A DNA stretch of 64,000 nucleotides, taken from contig CM028914.1 of NCBI GenBank assembly GCA_016801845.1, positions 21,031,272 through 21,095,271 of the forward strand, read 5' to 3'. Source of the stretch: Polydactylus sextarius (lineage: Eukaryota; Chordata; Actinopteri; Polynemidae). Positions within the stretch are counted from its first letter, which is position 1. Every line of letters starts with the position of its first letter. The notes under the pieces are model-generated. The model was not told the DNA's origin and searched no databases. It saw only the letters and a list, made by a program, of their open reading frames with translations. The translations under genes were made by a program, and so were the position numbers. Below, piece after piece: positions 24,501 through 35,013 of this stretch.

Positions 24501-26597
24501 AGAGACACTGAACCATCCAATCATGAATTTCTGCATGAATATTAATACTGTATATGATGTAAAGTCCTAATATATCAACTTTGACCTTGACAACAACAAC
24601 AAAAAGAAGGGTGTAATCTGCAGTGTAGCACAGTAACCATCCTTTATTATACTATAATAATAATAATAATGTAATTATGTTGAAAATGTGGGTAAAATGT
24701 AAGTCGTATGTAAGTAAAATGTATGTTGAATCATGGTGCATCACAATGTGTGAGTGAATATTCATCTTTGCTCTGACACACACTGATTACACTCCACAGT
24801 CGCTGCCTCAGAGAACAGTCCTCACTGAAAAATATTTTCAACAAATGTTATCAATCATCAGGTTTAAGGAATGGCTGTGCAAAGATTTATGCAAATATAC
24901 ACCTGTTTAATCAGCCTGCAGCGTGAGCTGAGATCACAGCAAAGCAGAGTCCTGTCACTTAACCCGCCAAGTTTACATAATGAATTTTAAAGAAATAAAA
25001 TACGACACAGGATAAAGATGCTGATGACGCTCTATATTTTTATATAAAACCTCAGAAATGTCCTTTAAATGTGAAGAGAGGCTTTAAAATGTCAACAACA
25101 GGACAGTGCTGTGTTAGTGAACGTTACTTAAACGTGACGACACAGTGTATCGGTTGGGGAATATTTTCATTCATTCTCAGATAAATACACATTTAACGCT
25201 CCAGCAGCCTGAGCTTTTGCCTTGAGGACAGACCAGAGGTGTCACATGACAGTTTTCTTATCTTCACTGCAGATTTTTGATGTTTCACCAAAGCAAAAAA
25301 ATAAAATAACAAAAAAAGAGGGGACATGTCCTGCAGTCATGAAATGTTTTTTTCAGAACAAATATTTTTTAGAGCACACACAGTTTCTATTTATGGTTTG
25401 ATTTTTGTTTAGTATTTAACTGCATATCTCTCATATTTTATATAATTCAAAATAAATAAACTATTGTTTTATTTAACCACAAACAATAGACCAAAAAAAA
25501 TGAAAGCCTCACTTTAAGAGATGTAGAGGACTGTGTACAGGGGATTGTGTAAAAATAAACAACAATGCCCAGGTTCATCATAATGAAAGAACATGTCATC
25601 CAGTGCAACACTATGACTCACTCATGTGCTTTTTGATTTTTCCCTCTTTTGTTGTTTGTTTTTGGGGAATAATGCAGCTCAGAGGAACACAGCTCTGCTC
25701 AGACAGGTGATACCTGTCAGAAGGATTCATCCACTTCATGGGTCTGCTCTGTTTTTCACATAAATTCAGACGTATCCTTTTAGCATGTTCTACATTACGG
25801 TGTGAGGAGTGCACAGGATTTGTTTTCCTATTGGCGGTTTTTAAAAAGTTCAGTGATTCCTTTGCTTGTCTTTGAAGTCGCCTGCTGCTGCAGCGGAGTA
25901 GAGAATAAATAGCAGACAGTCGTGTTTCCTTCCCTCAGGGCGGTTGACTCACATTTCCTGTGACCCGGCAGCTGCTCCTCCACCTTGTAAATGGAGAGTC
26001 GGCCCACGCCGCCACACGGAGACCCTCTCTCACCCCGACAGACCAGACTACAGTCCTCTTCTGGAACCCGTGGGCTACTGATCCGGTTCCCACAGTGACA
26101 TTCAGCTCCGTACTCCAGACCTGCAAACTGGTACCCACTAACCACACACACACACACAAAGACACACAGATAAAGACTCTGTTATTGCCCTCACCAAGGG
26201 CGATCCATAACCTCAAGCTATTGCCCTCAGGCTAAACCATCCCACAGGGCGTTAGTTAACATTTCAAACTTATCATTTAATTTCAACTTGCCAGCATTAA
26301 ATCCACAGCATGGTCCATCCCCTGTGATATTTGTCAGTCCTCCCCCTGCACTCATCTGACTGTGTAATGCCTTTTTCTGGCTGAACTGCAGTCACCTCTG
26401 ATCTGTACTTTACATATCAAGGCCGTTGTGACTCATCCTTCCTCCTCTCTCTTTATCCTGGCTCCTTAGGAAAGACAGCGACCTCATCAAATTTGACCTT
26501 TTCATACAGTGTATGTCCTTTGAAGCTTCATCATAAATTGCCTTGACTTTTTACTTTTTTCCCATCGTGGTAATTGGCCTGCACAGGTAACGAGCAC

Positions 26598-26637
<40 letters not shown>

Positions 26638-29600
26638 GGTGGGGTATGGGGCTCAGTGGCTGAGATGTGAGCATCAGCTCCTGGTCTGACTGCATCCATC
26701 TGTCCTCTGCTGTTCTGCTTTAGTGAGGCTACACTGCTTCCTTGCTGCTAGATATTAAAAGGAATAATTCAAGCGGGTCACTCCTTGAGTTTGCTTTGAA
26801 AAATCCACCTGTCTCTCTGCATTGTCTCGCAGGTTAGGAGAAGAAGTCCAACGTCGCTCACGCAGTTCACATTGACCCAGTCAGAGATTTTCACACCGCA
26901 GCCACAGAGAGCACATATCTAACCACTGACTTATTCACCAACTGCTGTACTCAGCTCATTAAGCTTTCGAACACATCCACACCCTCCTCCTTCCTTCTTC
27001 AGCCACAGATCGAGCCTTCTGTCCCGGCCTGCTCCTCACTCTCTCCCCTCTCACCCTCCCTCCCCTTCATCTTTTACTGTCATCCAGCCACCTGGCTCTC
27101 CGCTGGCTCCAAACACAGGAGGCATTCATGGAAGAGACTGAGGTCCAAAGCTTTTACTCAAACAGCAGGCCTTCTGTGGTCCCTTCACAGGGGCACGTTG
27201 CGAACGCATTACCTTTCCGAGCAGGTGTCCTGACACAGAGAACTGGTCATTTTGCGCAGGTCATAAAGCATGGTCCCTCCAAGAGCTTGCTCGCTGGCGT
27301 TGTGCAGAAAACAGCCCATGTAGGTTCCTGCATGTGTCAAGAAAACAAACACAAGAAATCACTTTAAAGAAATGTATTCACACAAAACTGAGGTTATATA
27401 GTTGATGTGCTGGGCTTAAAAAAATAGTCAATAAATTAATTAGTCAGTCCAACAAAAACTATTTAGATAATCAGTCAATTGGTTAAGTAATTTTCTCAGC
27501 AAAAATACTTCTCAACTTTCTGAAATGTGAAAGATTTCTTCTTTTCCTTTGTTTGACATGACCATGACTTCATTATCTGTGGCTTTTGGATCATTAGTTG
27601 AACAAAATAAAGCAATTTGAAGGCAGCAGCTTGGGTCAAGGAAACAGGCGTTTTATTGACTAAATGATTCATCTGTCAGAATAAATACAGATGAATGAAA
27701 TATGAACGTAAGCTTCAGTTATTGCCTCTTTATTCTTTAATTCTGCACTTTTTCTTTCTAAAAATTTGCATAAATACCAGTAATTATAATAATAATTATA
27801 CTTAAAGCCGTCTCAACACATCTCAAATCAAATTCACATGCATGGGCTTCAGAATGACGCACACTCACTCAATTAGCCACAAATGAATGTTGACACACTC
27901 CATTTTAACTTCATTTGGACTTAAACCAGACTTCTGCGTCTGGCACCAGCACTGGCACTGTCCCCCGACTGAGCCAAAGCTGCCTTTGCATCATCACTTA
28001 CTCACAGTAATTATACACACCAGCATGCATTGTGAGCCACAATATCCAGCTCATTTATAACACGACTATGCCTAATTTATCATAGGATGTGGATTACTCT
28101 TACTCCCGCATCACTGTGAATCCTAGAATAAAAATCACCTCTGCAGAAACAAGAATGTAACACATAATAGACACAATAGACTATTATGCTGCGCTGACAA
28201 GATTAAGGCTCCATATAAAATGTCACCCAAATTTACTCTTTGATGTTATCCTCATCTTTCTTTATCAAATTCATCTCAGCTGATGCATTTAAGACTCTAC
28301 AAACACCAGCCACTGTGTGGAGGAAACGGATGAATTTCTTTTGTATGTTGACTTCATTTACATGTTGCCCCTTGGGTTTAAGACTGCTATATTTTTAGGT
28401 TATATGCTCAATGCTTTTATTCATTCAAGAAGTGTTTGCTGTGAGCAGCTTAAAGTCTGTCCTGTGGAGCATGAAGTACATAGAGATAATTCCTCACTGC
28501 TGGCTTTTAGGTTTATATCATAAACCCTGGTATGTATGTTGGTGGTTTATGGGTATTTTAAAGGTTTCAAGGACTCTGAGGATTCAGCTAGTGTGTTTTT
28601 ATGTTTACTAAAATAGGCTGATGGCAAATGGTCAAAGAAAGGATTTTAAAAAGTCTGAGAGGAGAAACACGCCACTAAGCCTGAAGAGAAGCAGCAGCAA
28701 GGTTCTCAGACAAGATGGAAACAAGCAATGGAGCGTGAAATCTCTGGCAGGCCGAGCATCACCACGTCAAATGCATGATTCAATCAGTGTCTGCGATGTC
28801 CTCTGAAGCCCGTCCAGCCTCTTGTGCCGGGACAAGGCTGAGTCACCGGCCGCCCGCGCCTCAGGAGGCTAACACTGGAGAACACCAGCAGCTGCTGGCT
28901 GAAAGCTCCAAGAGGCGAGAGCTGCCAAAGACAGGAAGCATCACAAAAGGCTTCACCTAGAGTCCCCTTCACCCCCCCACCCCTAAACCACCCACCTCCT
29001 CTTACTGCACAGGGCAGGTCATTGCTTTAATCAAAAGGAAGGAGAAGCCCTCGGCAGCTGCAGAGGGTTAATGGAGAGAAGCAGCTTGAATTCCCAGACA
29101 TGATAGAAATGACCACACTTGGATCTGACACTGTGTCGCTTTCTTAAACCTTAAGATAGATGGCTGCACTGGAGCTGATTCACCCCCACAGGACTGGATG
29201 GAGGAGGCTAATGACACAGTATCAGAACGTGAGAGGTGCACTCTGTGTGTTCATTAAAGTGGGCTGGAGAAGGTTCACAGTCTGTCTGCTCGCTCTATAA
29301 TATCCTCACAGATGTGGAGACTCATCGAAACCACAGCGGAGTGAGTGTCAACATATGGTTGGCTGACCCATAGAGGTCAGATAGGATCATCTCCACAGGT
29401 TGTCTGATACAGAAAAAAACTGATTATCCAACGGCTGCAAATATCTCCTCAATCCATCGGATGTATACGAACAATCTCCTGCACTTCCTGACCACCGAGG
29501 CCTTTCCAGAGGAAATGAAGACAGACTTCATCACAATTAAACATTATAAAATATCATGTGGCTCCAACTGTGCAGAGCCTGTAACATTTCTTCCTCCTTC

Positions 29601-29799
29601 TGCACGTCTCTGGGTGTGTATGGTTTTTTACATATCAAGGAATTTGTGACTCATTCCTGAAAGATATGAAATCTACAGCAGCAGACACACAAGGAATTAT
29701 GCATCTCCCACATTTATTATAAAGTGTTTGAATAGGTAGGCAGGCTCCTGACATTGGAAATGAAAACTTTTGCACCCGACTGTGTAATGTTATTACTGC

Positions 29800-29837
<38 letters not shown>

Positions 29838-32800
29838 ATTAGTCAGTGAGTCGAAATAATAAAATAGTGAAAAATAAAGATTTAATAGCATACCACAGAC
29901 CAAAAGATTTTATCTGACAAGCAAGTAAACTTCAGTCTTTCCTGTTATGTGAAGATATTTGACGTTTTTGCTGTTTTAATTCTTTTACATTCCTCTGCCT
30001 TTTAGGAGTCCAGAGTTGTGTCATTACAGATATGTTGGCATATGGGTTCTGACAAAAAGTACGCGTCAGTCAATAAATATTGAGTAAAAGCAGCTAAGAT
30101 CAGTTTAAAGGTTTTCGCTTTCACCAAATGTGTTTTTGGACTGAACACTTCAGTAAATCATTTTCATAAAGTGACAGTCCAAACTCAGCAGCTGGAGACA
30201 GTAGTAGTTACACTAGTTTTTACTTCATGATCCTAAATGTTTCCAGCTAAAATCCTTTATTTGTCCGAAGGGGGACATTTATATGTTTGACAGCAGCCTC
30301 ATGAGAATAAAGTTAAGAGAAATAAATAAATAGTTCATATGAAAAAAATGCAGAAAAACAAAGAACTGCTATGTTCATGTTGGTGTCGAAGCGCGGAAGA
30401 GTCTGACAGCTGTTGGACTGAATGACCTGCGGTAATATTCCTTCATACGCCATTCAATCAATGTAAGACCAGGAACCAAACTGTAACACAAGGTAATACA
30501 TTTTTACCTTGTATTATTACCTTGCATTTCAGAATGCTTGTTTTATATTCTGGTCATTTTTAACTATATATTTAAATCAGATTAAACATTTTAATTGTGG
30601 GATGTCTGATATCTTAAGTTATGAGAGAAATAAGTCAAGTGCACGTTAGCATCGGCTCACAGCTGTTCGGAGACATCCTGTGTCTCCAAACTCTATTTTT
30701 AGAAACTGTTTTGATTAAGAGAATCCTCGTAGCCAAAAAATTAAATATTCTTCATGTCTATAAAGGAATAGTATAATATTTTGGAAAATATAACTGATTG
30801 ATGTTAGTCTCATATCTCTAAACTGTCACATCTTTAAATCTTTTAAGCGTAAAGCTGCAGACAGTCAGTTTACACTGCATTAAACCCAGAAACATAGTGA
30901 ACCACATAGTCTGACTATTGTTTCATCATGTTTGTTTCATTCATGTTTAAAAAAAAGAGTCATGAACATGTTGCAGTGACTTTCTGGGGTCTTAGCTCTC
31001 ACATTAATGACAGGGTTCTGGTTCATGGATTAAACAAACCAGATTTAATATTTTAATTTAGTTTTGAATGTCAAACAGATCCAGGCTAGTTGTTACTATC
31101 TTTTCAGTGTTTGTGCTAAGCCTAGCTAACTGAATGCTGGCTAATTTTGTTAAAAAAAATCTCTAGTGATTTAAAGCATTAACTGATTATCAGAGTAGAT
31201 GCCAATTAAATTCCTCTCAACCCAATCCACTAATCAGATGACTTCAGCACACTGAAAGTGATGAATGCATGTGTGGTTTACAGGTGTGCTGCACAGGTCG
31301 ATGAACGATATCACAAAGACTGGGCTGTTTTTTTTTTTTAGAAACCATCAGCCTTGCTGCTTCAGGACATGCAACACAACAGACATGGATAATTTAATCC
31401 TGTCTTGGGTAATACTTTTTAAAAGAAACCTTTGCCAGATGGCTGTTACTGAAACTGATCTCATTGCTGCCTACGACATTTTTCATCTGTATTGCCCTGC
31501 TTAGTGACTGAGTGGTTATGTAGTGTCTGTTTAAAAAAAGGATTAAGAGCTCTTGTAGGATGATTTTCAAGAATGAGCTGGAGGAGAACAAATGTTCTAC
31601 TAGTAGTAATTCCATTGTATTTATCATTTCAACAAAATGGTAAAGGCACTGACAGACGCCTTTAAACATTAGAGTTATATCTCCAAGGATATCTTAAAGT
31701 ACTCAAGTTATACCAAAGGCCCCTTAACACAGAGCACAAGTAGAAGTAAGGAATTATAAGATTTTTTTATTTTTAGAATTACTAATCTATTTTTTAGAAA
31801 CGACTTTGGTATCTGGCTGCTTTTTCCTTCTGTGGTTTTGGGAGGATCACTAAGTACTATTCCTCATCTACAAGATCTGAAGCACCCACACGTAAAATGT
31901 CATATAAATGTGTAATGGAGCTCCTCTAAATGTTCTAAGGTCCTGATTATCTGTTCATAAATGTGAAATGAAACCTGATGTGAGAGCAGTGCGGAGGCCC
32001 AGCGCAGCGAGTGTGTTACCTCCCCCCCTGAGCCATCTGAGCTAAAAAAGTAAATCACAGAATAGAAAATAAACTTGTATATTTGCTCCTTCATATATTA
32101 TTCACCAGGAAAACTAGAGTCTCAGACAATGCTTTACCAGGATATTTCATTCTTGTGTATCCTCTTCCGGTGCCTCAGACAGTGTGATAGTGTCACAGCT
32201 CAGAGCTTTTTCACCGACTTCGCAGTGTTGTCTGCTTCAGTTCAGCAGCAACACAGGCAACAACCTTGGCTACAGGTACACAAGGGCAACTAATTTTTGA
32301 AAAAAAAAAAAAAAAAAAACACACATTAGCTTTTGTGAGGTCTCATCACTACTAGCCTTTCAGGTAGCTGTTGGAAATTCAGAGAAAAGAAAAACAGATA
32401 AAACTGTCTGGTGTTCAGAGAATGATTTCACTTGCTTATATTTGTGCAGCAACACTGCAGTATCCAGTTAACTATCACTTCCATGCTGTTAACACTAATT
32501 AATGCAATCAGGTCAATCAGCGCCCAGTGGTCACATGTTAACTTTAACACTGGTTGCTGTGTTTTGTTTGCCTGCTGGCTAGGAGGCTGTAAGAGAAACT
32601 GCAGTGACACTGATGAAGACATATCTCAGTATATTTAAGTGCAGGACAAAACATAGAAGAATGCCCTGTCACTGTGGAGACAAAGTTATTTACATTGACT
32701 GTATTGACACAAACAGTTGAAGCTGGTCTGTGGTTATTTACCTTTGTGTCTGCTGTTCCTGTGGACAGGGGCTTTCTGCTCTGGACTCTCTGGCAGCAGA

Positions 32801-33135
32801 CTGTGAAACCAGCGGCGATGCAGGTGCTGGACCCCGAGGCTCCGGGAAGCGGGCCAGTGTCGCCCGGCCTTGGCCACGCCGCCTCCAGAGACAGGCTGAA
32901 AGGTGGCCCATCTGGAGCGCACCCTGACGCCCAGGCCTGCGGTCCTGAGGGCGGTGGGAGGCGCCGCCAGCGACAGCATGGACGGCAGGCTGGCGACGTT
33001 TGGCTGGGCCACTTTGATGCTGGAGCGTTGCAGGAGCAGGATGCTACCCGCCATCAGATAGGCGATGCCCAGGCAGAGCAGCAGCATCTGTGCCCGCTTC
33101 AACAGGCAATGCAGCTTGTAAAGAGGCGCTACCAT
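21148..33135 (-). CDS. wscd1: wscd1, WSC domain-containing protein 1 (sulfotransferase-like); 8 coding exons joined
   Basis: Coding exons are 32742-33135, 27213-27327, 25953-26137, 24101-24222, 23303-23480, 22631-22795, 22305-22505 and 21148-21500. Every junction is GT-AG and the phases agree, giving 570 residues; family members are about 575. Layout: cytoplasmic tail 1-15, membrane anchor about 16-36, stem, WSC1 about 133-222, WSC2 about 237-326, sulfotransferase-like domain about 333-570. The 5'-PAPS loop is SSFPGAGNTW (352-361). The 3'-phosphate motif spans about 420-433 and includes R424 and S429. Sequons lie at N141, N259, N306, N310, N504 and N559. The ATG at 33135 is chosen because the protein MVAPLYKLHCLLKRAQ aligns with the family N-terminus. 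Known: WSC domains are cysteine-rich and carbohydrate-binding, and mammalian WSCD proteins have been linked to sulfation of sialic acid. Inferred: a Golgi or surface sulfotransferase. WSCD1 is preferred to WSCD2 because the anchor (AYLMAGSILLLQR) and the CAGHLG and EMFDSAILLIRNPYRSL stretches match WSCD1. Which teleost duplicate (a or b) it is cannot be told. Confidence 0.96.
21501..22304 (-). other. wscd1 intron 7
   Basis: 804 nt, AT-rich. A plus-strand frame of 134 codons (21665-22069) lies inside it. It is Phe/Ile/Leu-rich and unrecognised, with nothing to suggest it is real. Confidence 0.85.
22305..22505 (-). CDS. wscd1: wscd1 coding exon 7 (3'-phosphate-binding motif)
   Basis: 201 nt, acceptor TGCCAG|GT and donor AGTAAAG|GTAATA. 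It encodes residues 387-453. KTHES at 404-408, then ILLIRNPYRSLMAEFNRK (from 420) with R424 and S429 at the positions that contact the PAPS 3'-phosphate. CAGHLG follows. This is the most strongly conserved exon. Confidence 0.97.
22617..22630. repeat. (AC)7 run forming the intron 6 donor of wscd1
   Basis: Read on the minus strand it is GTGTGT..., beginning exactly at the splice donor after exon 6. The intron is only 125 nt. Confidence 0.9.
22631..22795 (-). CDS. wscd1: wscd1 coding exon 6 (5'-PAPS-binding loop)
   Basis: 165 nt, acceptor CCTCTAG|AC and donor AACAGAG|GTGTGT. It encodes residues 332-386. SSFPGAGNTW (352-361) is the sulfotransferase 5'-phosphosulfate-binding loop, followed by RHLIELVTGYYTGSFYFDG. 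The donor lies at the edge of a (GT)7 run. Confidence 0.97.
22796..23302 (-). other. wscd1 intron 5
   Basis: 507 nt without recognised features. Confidence 0.85.
23303..23480 (-). CDS. wscd1: wscd1 coding exon 5 (second half of WSC2)
   Basis: 178 nt, acceptor TTTCACAG|GAG and donor GTGCTTG|GTGAGA. It encodes residues 273-331. HCFC (C284/C286) and the closing QVYHTPV match the family. The middle is Ser/Thr/Asn-rich with sequons at N306 and N310. The cysteine expected just before the closing VYHTP is absent. Confidence 0.93.
23481..24100 (-). other. wscd1 intron 4
   Basis: 620 nt. 23930-24015 is mixed composition with short ctccgga/tccggag palindromes. No coding or repeat family is recognised. 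Confidence 0.85.
24101..24222 (-). CDS. wscd1: wscd1 coding exon 4 (first half of WSC2)
   Basis: 122 nt, acceptor TTTCCAG|TC and donor GATAAG|GTTTGA. It encodes residues 232-272, with HYRGCFK opening the second WSC domain and the pair C265/C269. The split codon across the junction gives F232. A competing AG four bases downstream would break the frame. N259 is in an N-glycosylation sequon. Confidence 0.93.
24223..25952 (-). other. wscd1 intron 3
   Basis: 1730 nt, strongly AT-rich, with a short (ATA/TAA)n run near 24650-24670. No other feature seen. Confidence 0.85.
25953..26137 (-). CDS. wscd1: wscd1 coding exon 3 (second half of WSC1)
   Basis: 185 nt, acceptor GGTTAG|TGG and donor GGAAAT|GTGAGT. 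It encodes residues 170-231, including AGLEYGAECHCGNR and CRGERGSPCGG, both diagnostic WSC motifs, then RLSIYKVEE. Cysteines 183, 185, 199, 203 and 211 complete the eight of WSC1. Confidence 0.96.
26138..27212 (-). other. wscd1 intron 2
   Basis: 1075 nt. It holds a (GT)16 microsatellite at 26603-26634 and a pyrimidine-rich block at 26980-27075. Confidence 0.85.
26603..26634. repeat. (GT)16 microsatellite in wscd1 intron 2
   Basis: An uninterrupted GT run. Confidence 0.98.
27213..27327 (-). CDS. wscd1: wscd1 coding exon 2 (first half of WSC1)
   Basis: 115 nt, acceptor CATGCAG|GA and donor GAAAG|GTAATG. It encodes residues 132-169, starting GTYMGCF and containing LYDLRKMT, the usual opening of a WSC domain. 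Cysteines 137, 163 and 167 belong to the WSC disulfide set. The exon lies beyond a 5.4-kb intron. Confidence 0.95.
27415..27700. repeat. ATTAATCGATTA-type dispersed repeat, degenerate
   Basis: Begins with 'agtcaataaattaattagtcag' variants. It then has 'ctgaaatgtgaaagatttcttc', 'ttatctgtggcttttggatcattagttgaac' and 'gcaatttgaaggcagcagcttggg' in the order of a widespread teleost non-autonomous repeat, ending with 'attgactaaatgattcatctg'. A second copy is at 61535-61810. Confidence 0.6.
29803..29835. repeat. (GT)n microsatellite in wscd1 intron 1
   Basis: About 16 GT units. Confidence 0.97.
30764..31140 (+). repeat. Degenerate dispersed fish repeat in wscd1 intron 1
   Basis: Starts 'aaaggaatagtataatattttgg' and includes 'gcagtgactttctggggtctt' (30974-30994) and 'gtttgtgctaagcctagctaac'. 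These phrases belong to a common teleost repeat whose intact form begins 'aagggatagttcaacattttggg'. Diverged and non-coding. Confidence 0.5.
32742..33135 (-). CDS. wscd1: wscd1 coding exon 1 (N-terminus, membrane anchor, stem)
   Basis: Encodes residues 1-131 plus one base. A basic tail (K7, K13, R14) precedes a hydrophobic anchor at about residues 16-36, the type II signal-anchor arrangement. The stem is Ala/Pro/Ser-rich, typical of Golgi enzymes, and ends with the family hallmark RRWFH. The donor reads CACAAAG|GTAAAT, phase 1. A GTG two codons upstream is in frame but has no support as a start. Confidence 0.95.
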
Positions 33136-33411
33136 TCCCACACTGTTTACTGTCTCTCACCTCAGTGGAATGCCATTTCATGGATTAGAGGCATGAAGAG
33201 ATGGATCTGTAACCTGCTTACAACTTCATAATGCTGCAAGGTCCGGCAGCATCTGGCAGTGGAGTAAACATTGAGTCCTGGTCCTCCATTGTCACAATGT
33301 CCAACAGCAGCAGTGGAACAATGACTGTGTTTGGAGGCAGAGGGATGTAATATCCAAGGCTGTGTTCACTGAGTCCAAGATGATTCTTGAGGGAAAGCCG
33401 AGGCATAAAAT
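33136..33411 (-). other. wscd1: Candidate wscd1 5' leader joined to coding exon 1
   Basis: On the minus strand a long pyrimidine run ends in TTTTTTCAG before 33411, a strong acceptor. The sequence can run straight on to the ATG at 33135, giving a 276-nt leader. An alternative donor (GAAGTT|GTAAGC, exon end 33222) could split it, but the acceptor needed near 33150 is weak. The leader holds a 62-codon upstream ORF (33218-33406). Confidence 0.45.
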
Positions 33412-34675
33412 CTGAAAAAAGAGCACAAGCAGCTAGATTTAAATTATTTCTGTGTATTCCTATGTATGTGTGCATAATCAAAGAGAGACGAAGGCAAGTA
33501 TATGTCTGGCGGATTAGATGCACAGCTCATGTTGACATATGGGCTTCTGTTTTTGTCTTACAGCATCCCTGGGTGCCTGCTGCCTCCTTCTTTTCATTTG
33601 TGTCATTTGTTCTTAATTTACAAACCTCGCTTGAAGTTGTCGTTCTGTCAGTTCCTGTTATTCCTGTCTGGTCTGCGTGTGTGTCGGGGTTGTGATCTCC
33701 TATCACATCAATCAGTTGTTTTAAAATTAGGAAATCACATTAACCTTTACTGAGATGACTTCTACATTGGATTGTCTTTCAGTGCAGAGATTTTCTATTT
33801 AATGCCCACACTGTCAGATCATATTTAATTTAACACTGGCAATATCTCCCGGCTTCACAATTTAAGTCTCCGTTATCACAGTGAAATGACATCATGTGAT
33901 GAAAAAAATTTGTCTGGGCGCTTATGAAACAGGGATTATCAAAGCAGTGTGCAGACCATCTCTGACCACATTTGTGGAGACATGGAAGAAGTTTTTTTTT
34001 TTTTTTTTTTTTTTTTTTTGCAAAGATAAGCTGGTGAAGATGTGTGAAAAATGTGGATGTAAAGCAGCCTGTGGTGACATGAATGCTGGTGGAGAAGGAC
34101 AGTCAAGTGCAACGCTGACCTGATCATGTGTGTTTTCTCTCTGCCATATAGCTCATTGTAATGAAGTTCCCATGTGAGACCAGCCACAGTCTGACTCTTC
34201 TGCTTCACATCCGATCACATCAACTCCCTGTCTCTCCGGTCCTCACACACCGTCATGCCCTTCAGCTCTACTTTTCATCTCAGGCCTCTCTCTGTGCACG
34301 CTGTCTTGAGGAGAGGGACCCCCACAGATCGTGCCCTCCCCTCCCAACAAAAAGTAGGGGTGCGGTAGTGCTTCCGAGGATTGAAGCAACAGTTTGCACA
34401 TTGAACAGTCTCTGAACAAGTCCGAGTGCCCAAGTTGTGTTCAACTCCAAATTTTTACGCGCAATATAACTCAGCATCACACGTGTTGTCCTAAAATACC
34501 TGGAGCAGTGTGATGAGGCTCGGTGGAGAGCGGAGGTGGGAGGTTGAGAGATGAACAGATAAACAGCGAGAATAAACACGCATCACCTATTTAAGAAACC
34601 GAGGTCTTCCATCTTAAAACCCCCTCACTGTGCCTCCACCATTTACAGTACAGGATGGTTCAGAATGAGACTTAC
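33412..34675 (-). other. Candidate wscd1 leader intron and CpG-containing flank
   Basis: The stretch between the candidate first exon and the leader acceptor. It has a poly(T) run of about 29 at 33991-34019 and a CpG-containing block at 34270-34600. No coding recognised. Confidence 0.4.
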
Positions 34676-34791
34676 CTTGAGCAGCGGAGTGCCGCGCACC
34701 GCATCCCTGAGCCGTGTGATCACTTATCAGTTTATGGCCGTTGTGATCGCTGTTTTCTGCGCTTATTGTCCAGTAAACGTCCCCCCGGCTC
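34676..34791 (-). other. wscd1: Candidate non-coding first exon of wscd1
   Basis: The minus strand shows a near-consensus donor, CTCAAG|GTAAGT, with the exon ending at 34676. A TATA box lies at 34815-34822, which puts initiation near 34791 and makes the exon about 115 nt. It is GC-rich with several CpGs. Pairing with the acceptor before 33411 gives an intron of about 1.26 kb. This is inferred from signals only. Confidence 0.45.
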
Positions 34792-34814
34792 TCCAGCATT
34801 TCCCAGAGCTGCTG

Positions 34815-34822
34815 TTATATAA
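34815..34822 (-). promoter_or_regulatory. Candidate TATA box of wscd1 (TTATATAA)
   Basis: TTATATAA is a palindrome, so it reads the same on both strands. It is assigned to the minus strand because a consensus splice donor follows about 140 nt downstream there, ahead of wscd1. The surrounding 34270-35110 is the most CpG-containing stretch near the gene. Confidence 0.45.
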
Positions 34823-34901
34823 GCTCTCTCTCTCACTCACTCACTCACTCTCTCTTTCTTTCTTGCTCAACCAGCCAGTGCTGCTCTGAAAGGCTGGCAC
34901 G

Positions 34902-34911
34902 GCGATATAAA
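34902..34911 (+). promoter_or_regulatory. Second TATA-like motif (gatataaag)
   Basis: A plus-strand TATAAA-like motif in a GC-rich context, about 85 bp from the palindromic box and next to the large GT/GA repeat. It could mark divergent transcription or be chance. Confidence 0.2.
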
Positions 34912-34918
34912 GCGCAGA

Positions 34919-34920
<2 letters not shown>

Positions 34921-35011
<91 letters not shown>
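34921..35011. repeat. Compound microsatellite (GT)25(GA)20
   Basis: An uninterrupted GT run passes directly into a GA run. On the minus strand it sits as (TC)n then (AC)n about 100-200 bp upstream of the candidate wscd1 TATA box. Alternating GT can adopt Z-DNA, and purine-only GA can form triplex. Confidence 0.98.

Positions 35012-35013
<2 letters not shown>

Larger units (their letters stand above)
27328..32741 (-). other. wscd1 intron 1 (first coding intron, 5.4 kb)
   Basis: Carries two dispersed repeat relics (27415-27700 and 30764-31140), a (GT)n run at 29803-29835, and a poly(A) run at 32300-32319. A mixed-composition block at 28640-28970 has no repeats and could be regulatory. Confidence 0.85.

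Noticed and set aside
32674..33231. 185-codon plus-strand frame, the longest in the window
   Set aside because: Opposite-strand shadow of wscd1 coding exon 1, whose minus-strand frame has the clear family match.
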